DNA of 64,000 nt, taken from the NCBI GenBank assembly GCA_021155905.1, contig JAJNBG010000011.1:1-64000 (forward strand). The letters are read 5' to 3'. Within the stretch, counting starts at the first letter, position 1; the number at the start of each line of letters is the position of its first letter. Source of the stretch: Bacteroidota bacterium (GTDB taxonomy: Bacteria > Bacteroidota > Bacteroidia > B-17B0 > Aurantibacillaceae). The notes under the pieces are model-generated. The model worked only from the letters and a program-made list of their open reading frames with translations, had not been told where the DNA came from and did no database searches. Shown here in pieces: positions 43,153-53,362 of the stretch. Position numbers and translations under genes: made by a program.

Positions 43153-44422
43153 ACAAACACTTTTTCTTTTTACAAAAAAATTTCCCTTCGGACATCAGGA
43201 AACGTATTTGTTTAATGAATTACCATACTTAGTAAAGGTATTTGAAAAGGTTGTGCTAATTCCTTATGATGAGTTTGAGTATTTGCCCGAACATAACAGG
43301 ATCAAGGAAGAAGGAAATCTTGAAATTTTGAGAGTAAATAAGCTGCACCCTAAACTAAGTGTGGCGCAAAAAATTTCACGTGAAAAAACAATCATGCGAG
43401 TCATGCTGTTTGAATTTTTTAAAGGCAGGGAATCCCGGAACCATTTTAAATACAGAAAGCGGAATTTATCCCAGTTAAGGCATTCTTACAGTAATGCGAT
43501 AAGCATAAAAGAATTCATTTCGCATGGCTCTCGTAAGAACATCTTATTATATAATTATTGGTTGCACGGTGGGGTTATTATTTCCGGAATGCTAAATGAA
43601 CTGATGAACAGTAAATATCCTGTTGTGAGTCGTGCACATGCCTATGATGTGTATCATAAAGACTGGTATAAATTATATCCCAGTTCTCAATACCTTTTTT
43701 TGGGATTTGAAACCTGGAAAGTATATCATACGGACAAGGTCTACCCAATCTCTACGCATGCACTCGAACATTTTCGCAGGTTATTTCCAGACTTAAAAGA
43801 AAAATTCGTAGTCTCCAGATTAGGAGTCAGAGAGCAAGGACCTCTAAAAGTTTTGGCCAATACTGATGTGGTTACGGTTGTGAGTTGTTCGAATATTGAT
43901 GAGAATAAACGGATTTACAGAATTCCGGAAATTCTTTCTTTATTGAACAGAAAAGTAAAATGGGTACATTTTGGTAAGGGTAAGGAACAGGACATTGAGA
44001 AGGTTCAACAGCAAATTGAAAAGTATCATCTTTCTGAATCATGCTTATTAAAGGGTTTTACGCCCAATTCGGAGGTAATTAACTTTTATCAATCAAATAC
44101 AGTCGATCTGTTTATGAACCTGAGTCAAATAGAAGGAATCCCTGTATCACTAATGGAGGCCGCCTCTTTTGGAATCCCAATGCTGGCAACTGAGACGGTT
44201 GGTAACCCTGAAATTGTTGATGGTGAAAACGGATTTTTAGTCGGGGTGGATTTTGATGCAAAAACAATTGCCGACCAACTGAATATTTATTTTAATGATC
44301 AACAGACTGTTTTAAAAAAACGTGAAGCATCCTATCGGACTTTTAACAAGAAGTATAATGCTTCAATTAATTACCCGGACTTTATAAATAACATTAAGCA
44401 TGTCGCACATGTTGCAAACTAG
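43145..44422 (+). CDS. GT4-family glycosyltransferase (WcaL-like)
   Basis: GTG 43145 is chosen; a TTG four codons upstream is also possible. The roughly 425-residue GT-B protein begins LFLFTKKFPFGHQETYLFNE, as in colanic-acid WcaL-like enzymes. The donor domain has VSCSNIDENKRIYRI and LSQIEGIPVSLMEAASFGIPML with the E-x7-E motif. The start lies inside the previous gene, which suggests coupled translation. The end overlaps the next gene by 23 bases. Confidence 0.9.
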   Translation: MDKQTLFLFTKKFPFGHQETYLFNELPYLVKVFEKVVLIPYDEFEYLPEHNRIKEEGNLEILRVNKLHPKLSVAQKISREKTIMRVMLFEFFKGRESRNHFKYRKRNLSQLRHSYSNAISIKEFISHGSRKNILLYNYWLHGGVIISGMLNELMNSKYPVVSRAHAYDVYHKDWYKLYPSSQYLFLGFETWKVYHTDKVYPISTHALEHFRRLFPDLKEKFVVSRLGVREQGPLKVLANTDVVTVVSCSNIDENKRIYRIPEILSLLNRKVKWVHFGKGKEQDIEKVQQQIEKYHLSESCLLKGFTPNSEVINFYQSNTVDLFMNLSQIEGIPVSLMEAASFGIPMLATETVGNPEIVDGENGFLVGVDFDAKTIADQLNIYFNDQQTVLKKREASYRTFNKKYNASINYPDFINNIKHVAHVAN

Positions 44423-45179
44423 GACAGGGATTATCATTCAGGCCAGGGCGGGTTCATCGCGCCTTCCGGGGAAAATGCTAATGCCATTTTATAAAGATTT
44501 GACTATTCTGGAAATCATCGTTAAAAATCTTTTGGATTTCTTTGATGCGGATCAGATTGTGATTGCTACTACTCTGAACCAAAAAGATGATGAAATTGGA
44601 GCAACCGGAAAAGAGCTGGGGGTTCTTACTTTCAGGGGAAGTGAGAATGATGTGCTCGAAAGATTTATTTCTGCCGCTGAGAATTTTGGTTTTAAAAACA
44701 TTATCAGGGTGTGCGGAGATAATCCGTTTTTGCAGGCTAAGGATATCAAGCGTCTTGATAAACATTTTGTTTCATCCGTGCGGACAGATTATATGTCATT
44801 TGCGTTTCCTGATGGAACACCGGTTATTAAATCGCATCTCGGTTTGTATACGGAGGCTACCAGTTTAAATGCCTTGAAAAAAGTAACGACTCTTACTGAT
44901 GATAAATTTTATCGGGAACATGTTACAAATTATATGTATGCTCATCCGGAACATTTTAAGTGTGAGTTTTTACCCTTACCTGATAATTTAAAAGAACGGA
45001 AAGATCTCCGTATGACTATTGATACACTAGAGGATTTTAACCTCATGAAAGATATTTTTGAGCAGAATGTGACTTCAAAAAATTATCATATTTCTGTATC
45101 AGATATCATTTCGTATATTTATAAAAACAAAACTATTTTAAGTGTAATGGCCAATGAAATCAAACGAAACAGCAAATAA
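44400..45179 (+). CDS. SpsF-like cytidylyltransferase (module B)
   Basis: This 259-residue protein has the nucleotide-binding motif IIIQARAGSSRLPGKML, more canonical than its counterpart at 30133. VCGDNPFLQAKDIKRLD (metal Asp) and DLRMTIDTLEDFNLMK follow. The start could equally be ATG 44409. It probably activates the product of the downstream NANS-like synthase as a CMP sugar, and its 3' end overlaps that gene by 26 bases. This is the second such enzyme in the locus. Confidence 0.88.
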   Translation: MSHMLQTRTGIIIQARAGSSRLPGKMLMPFYKDLTILEIIVKNLLDFFDADQIVIATTLNQKDDEIGATGKELGVLTFRGSENDVLERFISAAENFGFKNIIRVCGDNPFLQAKDIKRLDKHFVSSVRTDYMSFAFPDGTPVIKSHLGLYTEATSLNALKKVTTLTDDKFYREHVTNYMYAHPEHFKCEFLPLPDNLKERKDLRMTIDTLEDFNLMKDIFEQNVTSKNYHISVSDIISYIYKNKTILSVMANEIKRNSK

Positions 45180-46214
45180 AGAGACCTATATTATTGGAGA
45201 GATCGGACAAAATCATAATGGTTCTGTTGACCTTGCTAAATTAATTGTGGACCTGGTTTCCATCCCGATCATTGAAAGCGATTTTAATCTGAAGCTTCGG
45301 GGTATGGATGCTGTTAAGTTAACAAAACGCGATTTGAAAGAAGAACTGACCCAGTCTCAGATGAGTCGGCTATATGACACACCGCATTCTTTTGGAAAAA
45401 CTTATGGTGAACATCGTGCTTTTTTGGAATTGAGTGATGAGCAGCATTTTGATGTATACAAACATGCAAAGACTAAAGGACTTGATTTTGTTGAAACATT
45501 GTGCAGCAAGGGTTGTTTATCCTTGTTAAAATTATTTACCCCCGATCGTTTAAAAGTTGCGAGCAGGGATTTAACTAATTTACCATTATTGGAAGTAATG
45601 GCGGAAACCAAGATCCCTATTATTTTATCTACTGGCATGGCCGGTAAAAAAGAACTGGATGACGCCCTGGCAGTGATTTCAAAATACCATAATGACATTT
45701 CCATTCTGCATTGTGTGTCTCAGTACCCTACAGAACCAAAAAATACGAATTTAAATTCCATTAAATATTTACAAAAAAATTACTCGCAATACACTATCGG
45801 TTACTCGGATCATACCATTGGTATTTCCACACCGGTTGCTGCCGTGGCAATGGGTTCTCGTATTATCGAAAAACATATTACACTTGACAGAAGGATGAAA
45901 GGCACCGATCAGGCCGGATCATTAGGGCCTGATGGCATTAACCGAATGGTGAGGGATATTCGGGTACTGGATATGGCAATGGGCAAAGAAGAATTGTTTA
46001 TTGATCCAAGTGTTTCGGTGTCTAAAGAAAAACTGGAACGTTCCATTGCGTCAAAGAGAGTGATTAAAAAAGGCGAAACGATTGAGGAGAAGGACCTGCA
46101 CCTGCTTTCGCCAGGCGATGGATTTAAATGGGCTCAAAAAAGTAATGTGATTGGTAAATCTGCTCAGCAGGATATTCCTGCAGATGAAATTATTTATCCA
46201 AACATGATCGGTTA

Positions 46215-46215
<1 letters not shown>
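45154..46215 (+). CDS. NeuB/NANS-like nonulosonate synthase (module B)
   Basis: This 353-residue protein has a canonical synthase barrel: IGEIGQNHNGSVDLAKLIV, GKTYGEHRAFLELSDEQ, KVASRDLTNLPLLEVM, LSTGMAGK, HCVSQYPTEP, GYSDHTIGI and IIEKHITLDRRMKGTDQAGS. A SAF domain follows (SIASKRVIKKGETIEEKDLHL). The YGEHR..LELS block is like human NANS and KDN-9-phosphate synthases and is absent from E. coli NeuB. That suggests a phosphorylated substrate, in line with the KdsC-like phosphatase two genes on. Confidence 0.92.
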
Positions 46216-47335
<1,120 letters not shown>

Positions 47336-47336
47336 T

Positions 47337-48812
47337 ATGTTATCAGGTTTTTTAAGATCAGCCTCCAATTACCCGGACCAAACAGCCATCATCATCAATG
47401 GAAATTCATTTTCCTATAAATGGTTATTAAATAAAGCCATTGGTATTTCAATCGCGTTAACTGAAAAAAATCCCAATCACGAATTAGTCGGATTATATAC
47501 AGATAATAATGAAAATACTTATGCCGCGTTAATTGGGATTTTATTATCAGGAAAAGGTTTTGTTCCTCTAAATCATAAATTCCCGAATGAGCGTTTAAAA
47601 AAGATCATTGACGATGCAGGTATAGAAACAATTACACACTGTCAGTCTTCTTCAGACAGAGTAAAAGAACTTGCTCCGGCGTCATCTCTCATAGTGGAAG
47701 GATTGTTCAGTGATACAATCCAGCATCATTATAAATTGGATGACGACCAGGTCGTGTATATATTATTTACGTCCGGTAGTACGGGAACGCCAAAAGGTAT
47801 TCCGATCACTAATAAAAACTTTAATGCTTTAATTAGAGCGCTGGATAAAAGATATACTTTAAATGAAACGGATAAAGTATTACAGGCATTTGAACTTTCA
47901 TTTGATGTATCACTCGCCTGCACATTTATTGCCTGGGAGTATGCTGCCACACTGATTGTTCCGGAAATGGAAGGAATTGTTGCGGTTAATTCCTTTAAAG
48001 CAATTTATGAACATCATGCTACATTTGTTACCATTCCACCATCTGCTATTTTTTATTTAAAGAAATTGAAAATGTTGGGGCCTATTAAAATCCCGAGCGT
48101 TCATACTACTTTATTTACCGGAGAGGCCTTGCCTTACAAACTGGTAACTGAATGGAAAAAATCTGCCGAAAATACGGTTGTGGAAAATGCCTATGGCCCA
48201 ACGGAAACCACCGTATGGAGTTTGTTTTATAAACTGGATAGCGGAACCGAAGCGCAAACAATCAATGGTTTATGTCCTATTGGTGAAGGATTGGATGGAG
48301 TGAACTGCAGAATTGTTGATGAACAACACCATGATGTGAAAGACGGTGAAAGAGGGGAGCTGATCGTAGAGGGTGACCAGATTTTTAAAGGTTATTGGCA
48401 TGATACTGAAAAAACAGCCAAGGCATTTTACATTGACGGGAATAAAAAGCATTGGTATAAAACGGGAGATATAGTTGTAAAAAATTCAGAAGATAATATC
48501 GTCTATATAAATCGTAAGGATAACCAGGTACAGGTTAATGGTTTTAGGGTAGAGTTAGGAGAAGTAGAACACGCGGTGAAAAAAGCGAGTGGCCATGATA
48601 GTGTTGTGGTGCTGGCTAAGATCACGGATGACTATACGGATCTGTATGCCTTTATCGAAGGAACATTTGATCAAAGCGCAGTTATGGAAAAACTAAAATT
48701 ATCCCTGCCGTTTTATATGGTACCAAGACATTTTGTGGGTGTTAACCCGCTTCCTGTTAATACCAACGGAAAAATTGACAAACAATTATTGCATAAAACC
48801 TATTTGAATTAA
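47337..48812 (+). CDS. Amino-acid adenylation enzyme (DltA-like, stand-alone A domain)
   Basis: This 491-residue protein is a complete ANL-superfamily A domain: A3 LFTSGSTGTPKGIPIT (near 143), A4 FELSFDVSLACTF with Asp190 at the position that binds the alpha-amino group, and A5 NAYGPTETTVWS. It also has A7 YKTGDIV, A8 NRKDNQVQVNGFRVELGEVE and the catalytic A10 Lys479 in NGKIDK. It should activate an amino acid with ATP and load it on the carrier protein encoded at 49440. Length and lack of condensation domains match DltA. The amino acid cannot be predicted safely. Confidence 0.9.
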   Translation: MLSGFLRSASNYPDQTAIIINGNSFSYKWLLNKAIGISIALTEKNPNHELVGLYTDNNENTYAALIGILLSGKGFVPLNHKFPNERLKKIIDDAGIETITHCQSSSDRVKELAPASSLIVEGLFSDTIQHHYKLDDDQVVYILFTSGSTGTPKGIPITNKNFNALIRALDKRYTLNETDKVLQAFELSFDVSLACTFIAWEYAATLIVPEMEGIVAVNSFKAIYEHHATFVTIPPSAIFYLKKLKMLGPIKIPSVHTTLFTGEALPYKLVTEWKKSAENTVVENAYGPTETTVWSLFYKLDSGTEAQTINGLCPIGEGLDGVNCRIVDEQHHDVKDGERGELIVEGDQIFKGYWHDTEKTAKAFYIDGNKKHWYKTGDIVVKNSEDNIVYINRKDNQVQVNGFRVELGEVEHAVKKASGHDSVVVLAKITDDYTDLYAFIEGTFDQSAVMEKLKLSLPFYMVPRHFVGVNPLPVNTNGKIDKQLLHKTYLN

Positions 48813-48813
48813 A

Positions 48814-49437
48814 ATGATTACCGTACGCAAAGCTGAGAAAACAGATTGCCATTTTTTGGCCCGCATTATTTTGTTAGCAGAATCTACAGGCTTTGAAATA
48901 ACTTCTTATACCGGAATGTTTGGTAAAACCACGGAAGAGTTAGTGCCTTCTTTTGAAAAGATGATCGACAATGATACTGATGGGCATCCTCTGACATACA
49001 AATCATATTTGATAGCTTGTGTGGATGGTATTCCTGCCTCTGCAATTTCGGTATATAAGGAAGGTGAATTTGGAGATTCCAATCATTTAATGACAGGTGC
49101 TTTAATGACAGGTTTTGACAGGAAAAGTGTCGCCCTGGCATTTGGATTTTTGAAGAATCATGGTGATATTACTATTCAGAAAACTCCGGGCACTCTGCAG
49201 ATTGATTGTGTAGCGACAATGCCTGAGTATAGGGGCAAAGGTCTTTTGAAAGAGTTGATGAAAGCGGCTGAACAACGCGGGAAAGAATTAAACACTGGCG
49301 AAATTCAGATCCAGGTTTGGAAGAAAAATGAAGGTGCTGTGGCGGCTTATGAAAAAGCAGGCTACAAAATTGTGAAAGAAATGATGAGTGCCGTTGACGA
49401 AGGAAACGGAAAAATACTAATGATAAAAAATATATAA
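48814..49437 (+). CDS. GNAT-family N-acetyltransferase
   Basis: This 207-residue protein has the acetyl-CoA-binding motif VATMPEYRGKGLLKELMKAA (about 131-150) followed by IQVWKKNEGAVAAYEKAGYKIV, the usual end of the GNAT fold. It lies between the adenylation enzyme and the carrier protein with two-base gaps, so it very likely acts in the same pathway. N-acetylation of the carrier-bound aminoacyl group is one possibility. Acylation of the sugar is another. Confidence 0.88.
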   Translation: MITVRKAEKTDCHFLARIILLAESTGFEITSYTGMFGKTTEELVPSFEKMIDNDTDGHPLTYKSYLIACVDGIPASAISVYKEGEFGDSNHLMTGALMTGFDRKSVALAFGFLKNHGDITIQKTPGTLQIDCVATMPEYRGKGLLKELMKAAEQRGKELNTGEIQIQVWKKNEGAVAAYEKAGYKIVKEMMSAVDEGNGKILMIKNI

Positions 49438-49439
49438 TA

Positions 49440-49679
49440 ATGGACCAGCATCACGAAAAATTAACACAGGTTTTTAGAAATGTTTTTAAAAACGACTCTA
49501 TTGAAATTACACGTACAACAACCGCAGCAGATATTGATCAATGGGATTCAATTACTCATCTTGACCTGATCACCGCTACAGAAGAAGCTTTTCATATAGA
49601 AATCACAGGCTTCGATGTCATGGGTCTTAAAAACGTTGGCGACCTTTTGGATCTTATCCAACGAAAACTGGAAGACTAG
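49440..49679 (+). CDS. Acyl/aminoacyl carrier protein (DltC-like)
   Basis: This 79-residue acidic protein has the phosphopantetheine-attachment motif QWDSITHLDLI with Ser37. The helical pattern LVxLIQ-type end (VGDLLDLIQRKLED) is typical of carrier proteins. Flanked by an A-domain enzyme and an MBOAT protein, it is the probable shuttle for the activated amino acid. It starts three bases after the GNAT stop and ends seven bases before the MBOAT gene. Confidence 0.92.
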   Translation: MDQHHEKLTQVFRNVFKNDSIEITRTTTAADIDQWDSITHLDLITATEEAFHIEITGFDVMGLKNVGDLLDLIQRKLED

Positions 49680-49686
49680 ATTTTAA

Positions 49687-51126
49687 ATGCTCTTTAATTC
49701 CTTAGATTTTTTTCTTTTTTTTAGTGCTGTGTTTATTAGCTGGCTTGTTACGCCGGTTAATTTTCGCTGGATAATACTATTGGGGGCCAGTTTGGTGTTT
49801 TATGGTTGGGAGAAACCTGTTTATTTATTTCTTTTAGCGCTTACCATTTTAATTACCTATTCTTCGGCCATTAAAATGGAGGAATTTAAAAAGGCGCCGG
49901 TTAAAAAACGACTCTTTTTGTATTCAGCTGTATTTGTAAACCTTGGAATACTAATCATATTCAAATACCTTGGTTTTTTTACAGACATTATTTCTCAATT
50001 GGGAACACTTTTTTCAAAAGGCTTTAGCATTCAATCATTACATCTTTTATTACCCATCGGGATTTCTTTTTATACTTTTCAGAGTATTGGTTACAGCCTT
50101 GATGTATATTACGGATTGCGAAAGCCGGAAAAACATTTAGGTTATTTCGCTTTATTCGTAAGTTTTTTTCCGCAAATTTTATCCGGTCCCATTGGTCGTT
50201 CAAATGAAATGCTCCCGCAGATCCACCAGCCGAAGCCTTTTTCTTTAAACAACCTGGGTTACGGATTACAGCGTTTTGTTTGGGGCTTATTTAAAAAGAT
50301 TGTGATTGCCGATCGATTAGACATATATGTGAATGATGTGTATAGTAACATCCCGGATTATCCGGGATCGGTTTTATGGTTAGCGACGTTATTGTTTGCG
50401 TTTCAGCTGTATGCTGATTTTTCTGCATACACGGATATGGCGATAGGAGTGGCCAGAATCTTTGGATTTACTTTATTGGAAAATTTTGATTTTCCTTTTA
50501 TCAGTAAAAGCGTTACTGAGTTCTGGCGGAGATGGCATATGTCGCTGTCCTCCTGGTTGAGGGATTATGTATACACTCCTATTCAGTTCAGTAAAAAGAA
50601 ATGGAAAAAATGGGCCACTGTTTATGCGATTTTTCTGACTTTTTTTATTTGTGGTTTATGGCATGGCGCAAAAATGACCTTCGTGATATTTGGAATTATT
50701 CAGGGACTTGCCCTAATGTATGAAATGCTGACCAGGGAGAAAAGACAACAGTGGAGGGAGAATACGAATCCTTATATCTACAACTCCTATAGCTGGCTCA
50801 TTACGTTTATGTTTACATTGATATCTTTTGTGTTCTTCAGGGCCAATACCACGGCCGACGCATTTTTATTGATCCAAAAACAATTTACTACATTTTATGA
50901 TATCGCAGGCCTTAAAGCATTTATGGTTCACTCCGGTGGGATAAAATTTTTGTTCTCAATGGCATTATTGATGTTATTTGTTTTGATAGACCGGTATTTC
51001 GCTACCACCATACAAACTCAAAATAAGAAAGCTTATGTATTAAATGTGATGGCTTCTGTGCTGATTGTATTTATTTTATTGTTCGGCACTTTTGGTAAAG
51101 TTGATTTTATTTATTTCCAGTTCTAA
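49687..51126 (+). CDS. MBOAT-family membrane O-acyltransferase (DltB/AlgI-like)
   Basis: This 479-residue polytopic protein has about eleven helices. MBOAT signatures are LLPIGISFYTFQSIGYSLDVY, FPQILSGPIGR, SVTEFWRRWHMSLSSWLRDY and FFICGLWHGAKMTFVIFG. The last contains the invariant His in a membrane pocket. DltB takes D-alanine from its carrier and passes it across the membrane; AlgI does the same with acetyl groups. The adjoining carrier protein favours the first mode here. Confidence 0.93.
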   Translation: MLFNSLDFFLFFSAVFISWLVTPVNFRWIILLGASLVFYGWEKPVYLFLLALTILITYSSAIKMEEFKKAPVKKRLFLYSAVFVNLGILIIFKYLGFFTDIISQLGTLFSKGFSIQSLHLLLPIGISFYTFQSIGYSLDVYYGLRKPEKHLGYFALFVSFFPQILSGPIGRSNEMLPQIHQPKPFSLNNLGYGLQRFVWGLFKKIVIADRLDIYVNDVYSNIPDYPGSVLWLATLLFAFQLYADFSAYTDMAIGVARIFGFTLLENFDFPFISKSVTEFWRRWHMSLSSWLRDYVYTPIQFSKKKWKKWATVYAIFLTFFICGLWHGAKMTFVIFGIIQGLALMYEMLTREKRQQWRENTNPYIYNSYSWLITFMFTLISFVFFRANTTADAFLLIQKQFTTFYDIAGLKAFMVHSGGIKFLFSMALLMLFVLIDRYFATTIQTQNKKAYVLNVMASVLIVFILLFGTFGKVDFIYFQF

Positions 51127-52079
51127 TGGCGATTATACGACATATCCTTCTATCTGTTTTTACAATTGCCGTTTTGTATTTCCTGGGAATGTTTGTTTTG
51201 AAAACTGTTCCTTACAGCGGAAAGCCTGCTATTTATATTACCAATAATTATTATAACTGGAAAGGCGGTGATACGTATGAAAAGTACCGGGAGTTTTCAA
51301 AGACAGGGGATTATGATATTGTGGTTGCAGGTTCATCAAGGGCTTACAGGGGGTATTCTCCATTCTTATTTGATTCTGCAGGGTACAATTGCTTTAATCT
51401 GGGTACCTCCGCACAGTCGATAAAAAATACCTACTTTATTGTGAAGCATTATCTCGATTCCGCGAACTGTCAATTACTGATCATTGATGTGTTTGCCGGG
51501 GCTTTCACAAAAAATCAGTTGGAATCTTCATCTGACCTGGTTGAAAATTTGAATGATCCTGCAGCTGCCTATGATGTTGCTATGCATAACAAAGATATCC
51601 GCACTTTAAACATAGCGACACTTAGGTTTCTAACAGAAAATGATAAGCCTTATTTTTCAAAAAAAGATTACTCCGGGAAAGGCTATTCTGAAAAAGGCGA
51701 TAGCTTAAGTGTAAAGCAGCAAACTGATTTTTTTAACAGGAAAAAAGTGACCCATAAAAAAATCGAGATCGATGAAGAACAAATCAGGTATTTCAATAAA
51801 ATAGTTGATCTCTGTATGGAGAAAAAATTGAGAGTTGTATTTGTGTATTCTCCGGTATCCTATTTTTATGATTATTCTATTCATCATTCATTTGTTGATA
51901 TGCTCAAACCTTCTATGGAGATGAAGAATGTGCCTTTTTACGATTTCAGCATATGTGATTCGATTAATACAGCGTATCACTTTTATGACGAATCACACTT
52001 AAACAGCGCAGGAGTGAAGATCTTCAACAGGGCCCTCGTCACGAAGTTAAAACAGGATAAAATACTTTCAGACAAATGA
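51126..52079 (+). CDS. Membrane-anchored SGNH-like protein (DltD/AlgX-like role)
   Basis: This 317-residue protein has one N-terminal membrane helix (about residues 5-25) and a periplasmic domain. An SGNH-like Ser lies in VVAGSSRAYRGYSP, a Gly in NLGTSAQS and the Asp-His pair in FYDESHLNSAGVKIF near residue 295. Its ATG overlaps the MBOAT stop, the same pairing as DltB-DltD and AlgI-AlgJ. It would place the acyl or aminoacyl group onto the glycan in the periplasm. Confidence 0.85.
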   Translation: MAIIRHILLSVFTIAVLYFLGMFVLKTVPYSGKPAIYITNNYYNWKGGDTYEKYREFSKTGDYDIVVAGSSRAYRGYSPFLFDSAGYNCFNLGTSAQSIKNTYFIVKHYLDSANCQLLIIDVFAGAFTKNQLESSSDLVENLNDPAAAYDVAMHNKDIRTLNIATLRFLTENDKPYFSKKDYSGKGYSEKGDSLSVKQQTDFFNRKKVTHKKIEIDEEQIRYFNKIVDLCMEKKLRVVFVYSPVSYFYDYSIHHSFVDMLKPSMEMKNVPFYDFSICDSINTAYHFYDESHLNSAGVKIFNRALVTKLKQDKILSDK

Positions 52080-53362
52080 ACCAAACAGATCCAAAACAGA
52101 TAGAAGTTTATTTTGACAAGCTTTGGCCAATTTGCAGAAGCATAACAGGTAATGGTTTACGAGAAAGTTTTAAGATCTTATCGGAAATTATCCCGCTAAA
52201 ACTTACTGAAGTACCAACCGGTAAAGCTGTTTTTGATTGGGTAATACCTAAAGAATGGAACATACATGACGCTTACATTGTCCTGCCTGACGGAAAAAAG
52301 ATCTGTGATTTTAAAGTAAATAATCTTCACGTTGTTAATTATTCAACACCGGTTAACCAGGAAATGAATTATGAAGAACTGGTAAAATATTTGTACACAC
52401 TTGAAAGATTACCGGATGCTATCCCTTATATCACATCATACTATAAAGAAAAATGGGGTTTCTGCTTGAGCAAAAATGAGTTTGATAAATTGCCAAAAAA
52501 CGGAACCTATAAAGTTGTAATTGACTCCGAATTGAAGCTAGGGAGCTTAACTTATGGAGAGTGTCTTTTAAAAGGCGATACAACCGATGAGATTCTTTTT
52601 TCTTCATACCTGTGTCACCCAAGTATGGCTAATAATGAGTTGAGCGGGCCTTTGGTATTAAGTTTTTTATATAAGCTCCTTGCTTCGCAGCCAAACAGAA
52701 AGTATAGTTATAGGTTTGTTATTGTTCCGGAGACTATTGGTACGATTGCATTTTTAGCCGATAATAAAGATGATGTGATACAAAATGTAAAAGCAGGTTA
52801 TGTGTTGACCTGCTGCGGTACAGACAAGCCATTTGTATTTAAAAAGAGCCGAAGAGAAAATTCCCTGGCAGATGAAATGGCATTACACGTTTTAAAACAT
52901 TCCGGAAAAAAATATTCTGTTTTGGATTTCGATCCATTAGGAAGTGATGAGCGACAATACTGTTCGCCTGGTTTTAATTTACCGGTGGCTTCTTTGATGC
53001 GCTCCAAGTACCATGATTATCCGGAATATCATACGTCATTGGATAACAAGGCGCTCATTTCATTTGAAGCAATGGCTGAAACAGTGCAAATGTACTTTTC
53101 GATTGTAAAGGCAATGGAAGTGAACGGATATTATAAAAACACCATTCAGTTTTGTGAACCGAATATGGGCAAGAGAGGCTTATACGAAGATTTGAGCGGA
53201 GCTTTAACTATGCCTCAACAATTATCCACCCGCATGAGGTTAATCAATTACATGGATGGAAAAACAAGCTTGCTGGAGTTTTGTGAAAGGTATCAGTTAA
53301 ATATTGCCGATCTCAGAAACGAGATTGACCTTTTGATTCAAAAAGGAGTGCTTGCAAATTAA
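52076..53362 (+). CDS. DUF4910 aminopeptidase-like protein with winged-helix C-domain
   Basis: This is a 428-residue cytosolic protein. The catalytic-looking domain has FSSYLCHPSMANNELSGPLV, VIVPETIGTIAFL, DPLGSDERQYCSPGFNLPV and YPEYHTSLDNKALIS, which supply the His, Glu and Asp residues of an M28-like zinc site. The last 70 residues look like a winged helix (KTSLLEFCERYQLNIADLRNEI). The family is frequent in polysaccharide loci, but its substrate is not established. Next to an aminoacylation cassette, hydrolysis or transfer of an aminoacyl amide is an attractive guess. Confidence 0.82.
   Translation: MNQTDPKQIEVYFDKLWPICRSITGNGLRESFKILSEIIPLKLTEVPTGKAVFDWVIPKEWNIHDAYIVLPDGKKICDFKVNNLHVVNYSTPVNQEMNYEELVKYLYTLERLPDAIPYITSYYKEKWGFCLSKNEFDKLPKNGTYKVVIDSELKLGSLTYGECLLKGDTTDEILFSSYLCHPSMANNELSGPLVLSFLYKLLASQPNRKYSYRFVIVPETIGTIAFLADNKDDVIQNVKAGYVLTCCGTDKPFVFKKSRRENSLADEMALHVLKHSGKKYSVLDFDPLGSDERQYCSPGFNLPVASLMRSKYHDYPEYHTSLDNKALISFEAMAETVQMYFSIVKAMEVNGYYKNTIQFCEPNMGKRGLYEDLSGALTMPQQLSTRMRLINYMDGKTSLLEFCERYQLNIADLRNEIDLLIQKGVLAN

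Noticed and set aside
48814..49437. The GNAT protein as a ribosomal or tRNA-related acetyltransferase
   Set aside because: Two-base gaps to the adenylation and carrier-protein genes make a pathway role more likely.
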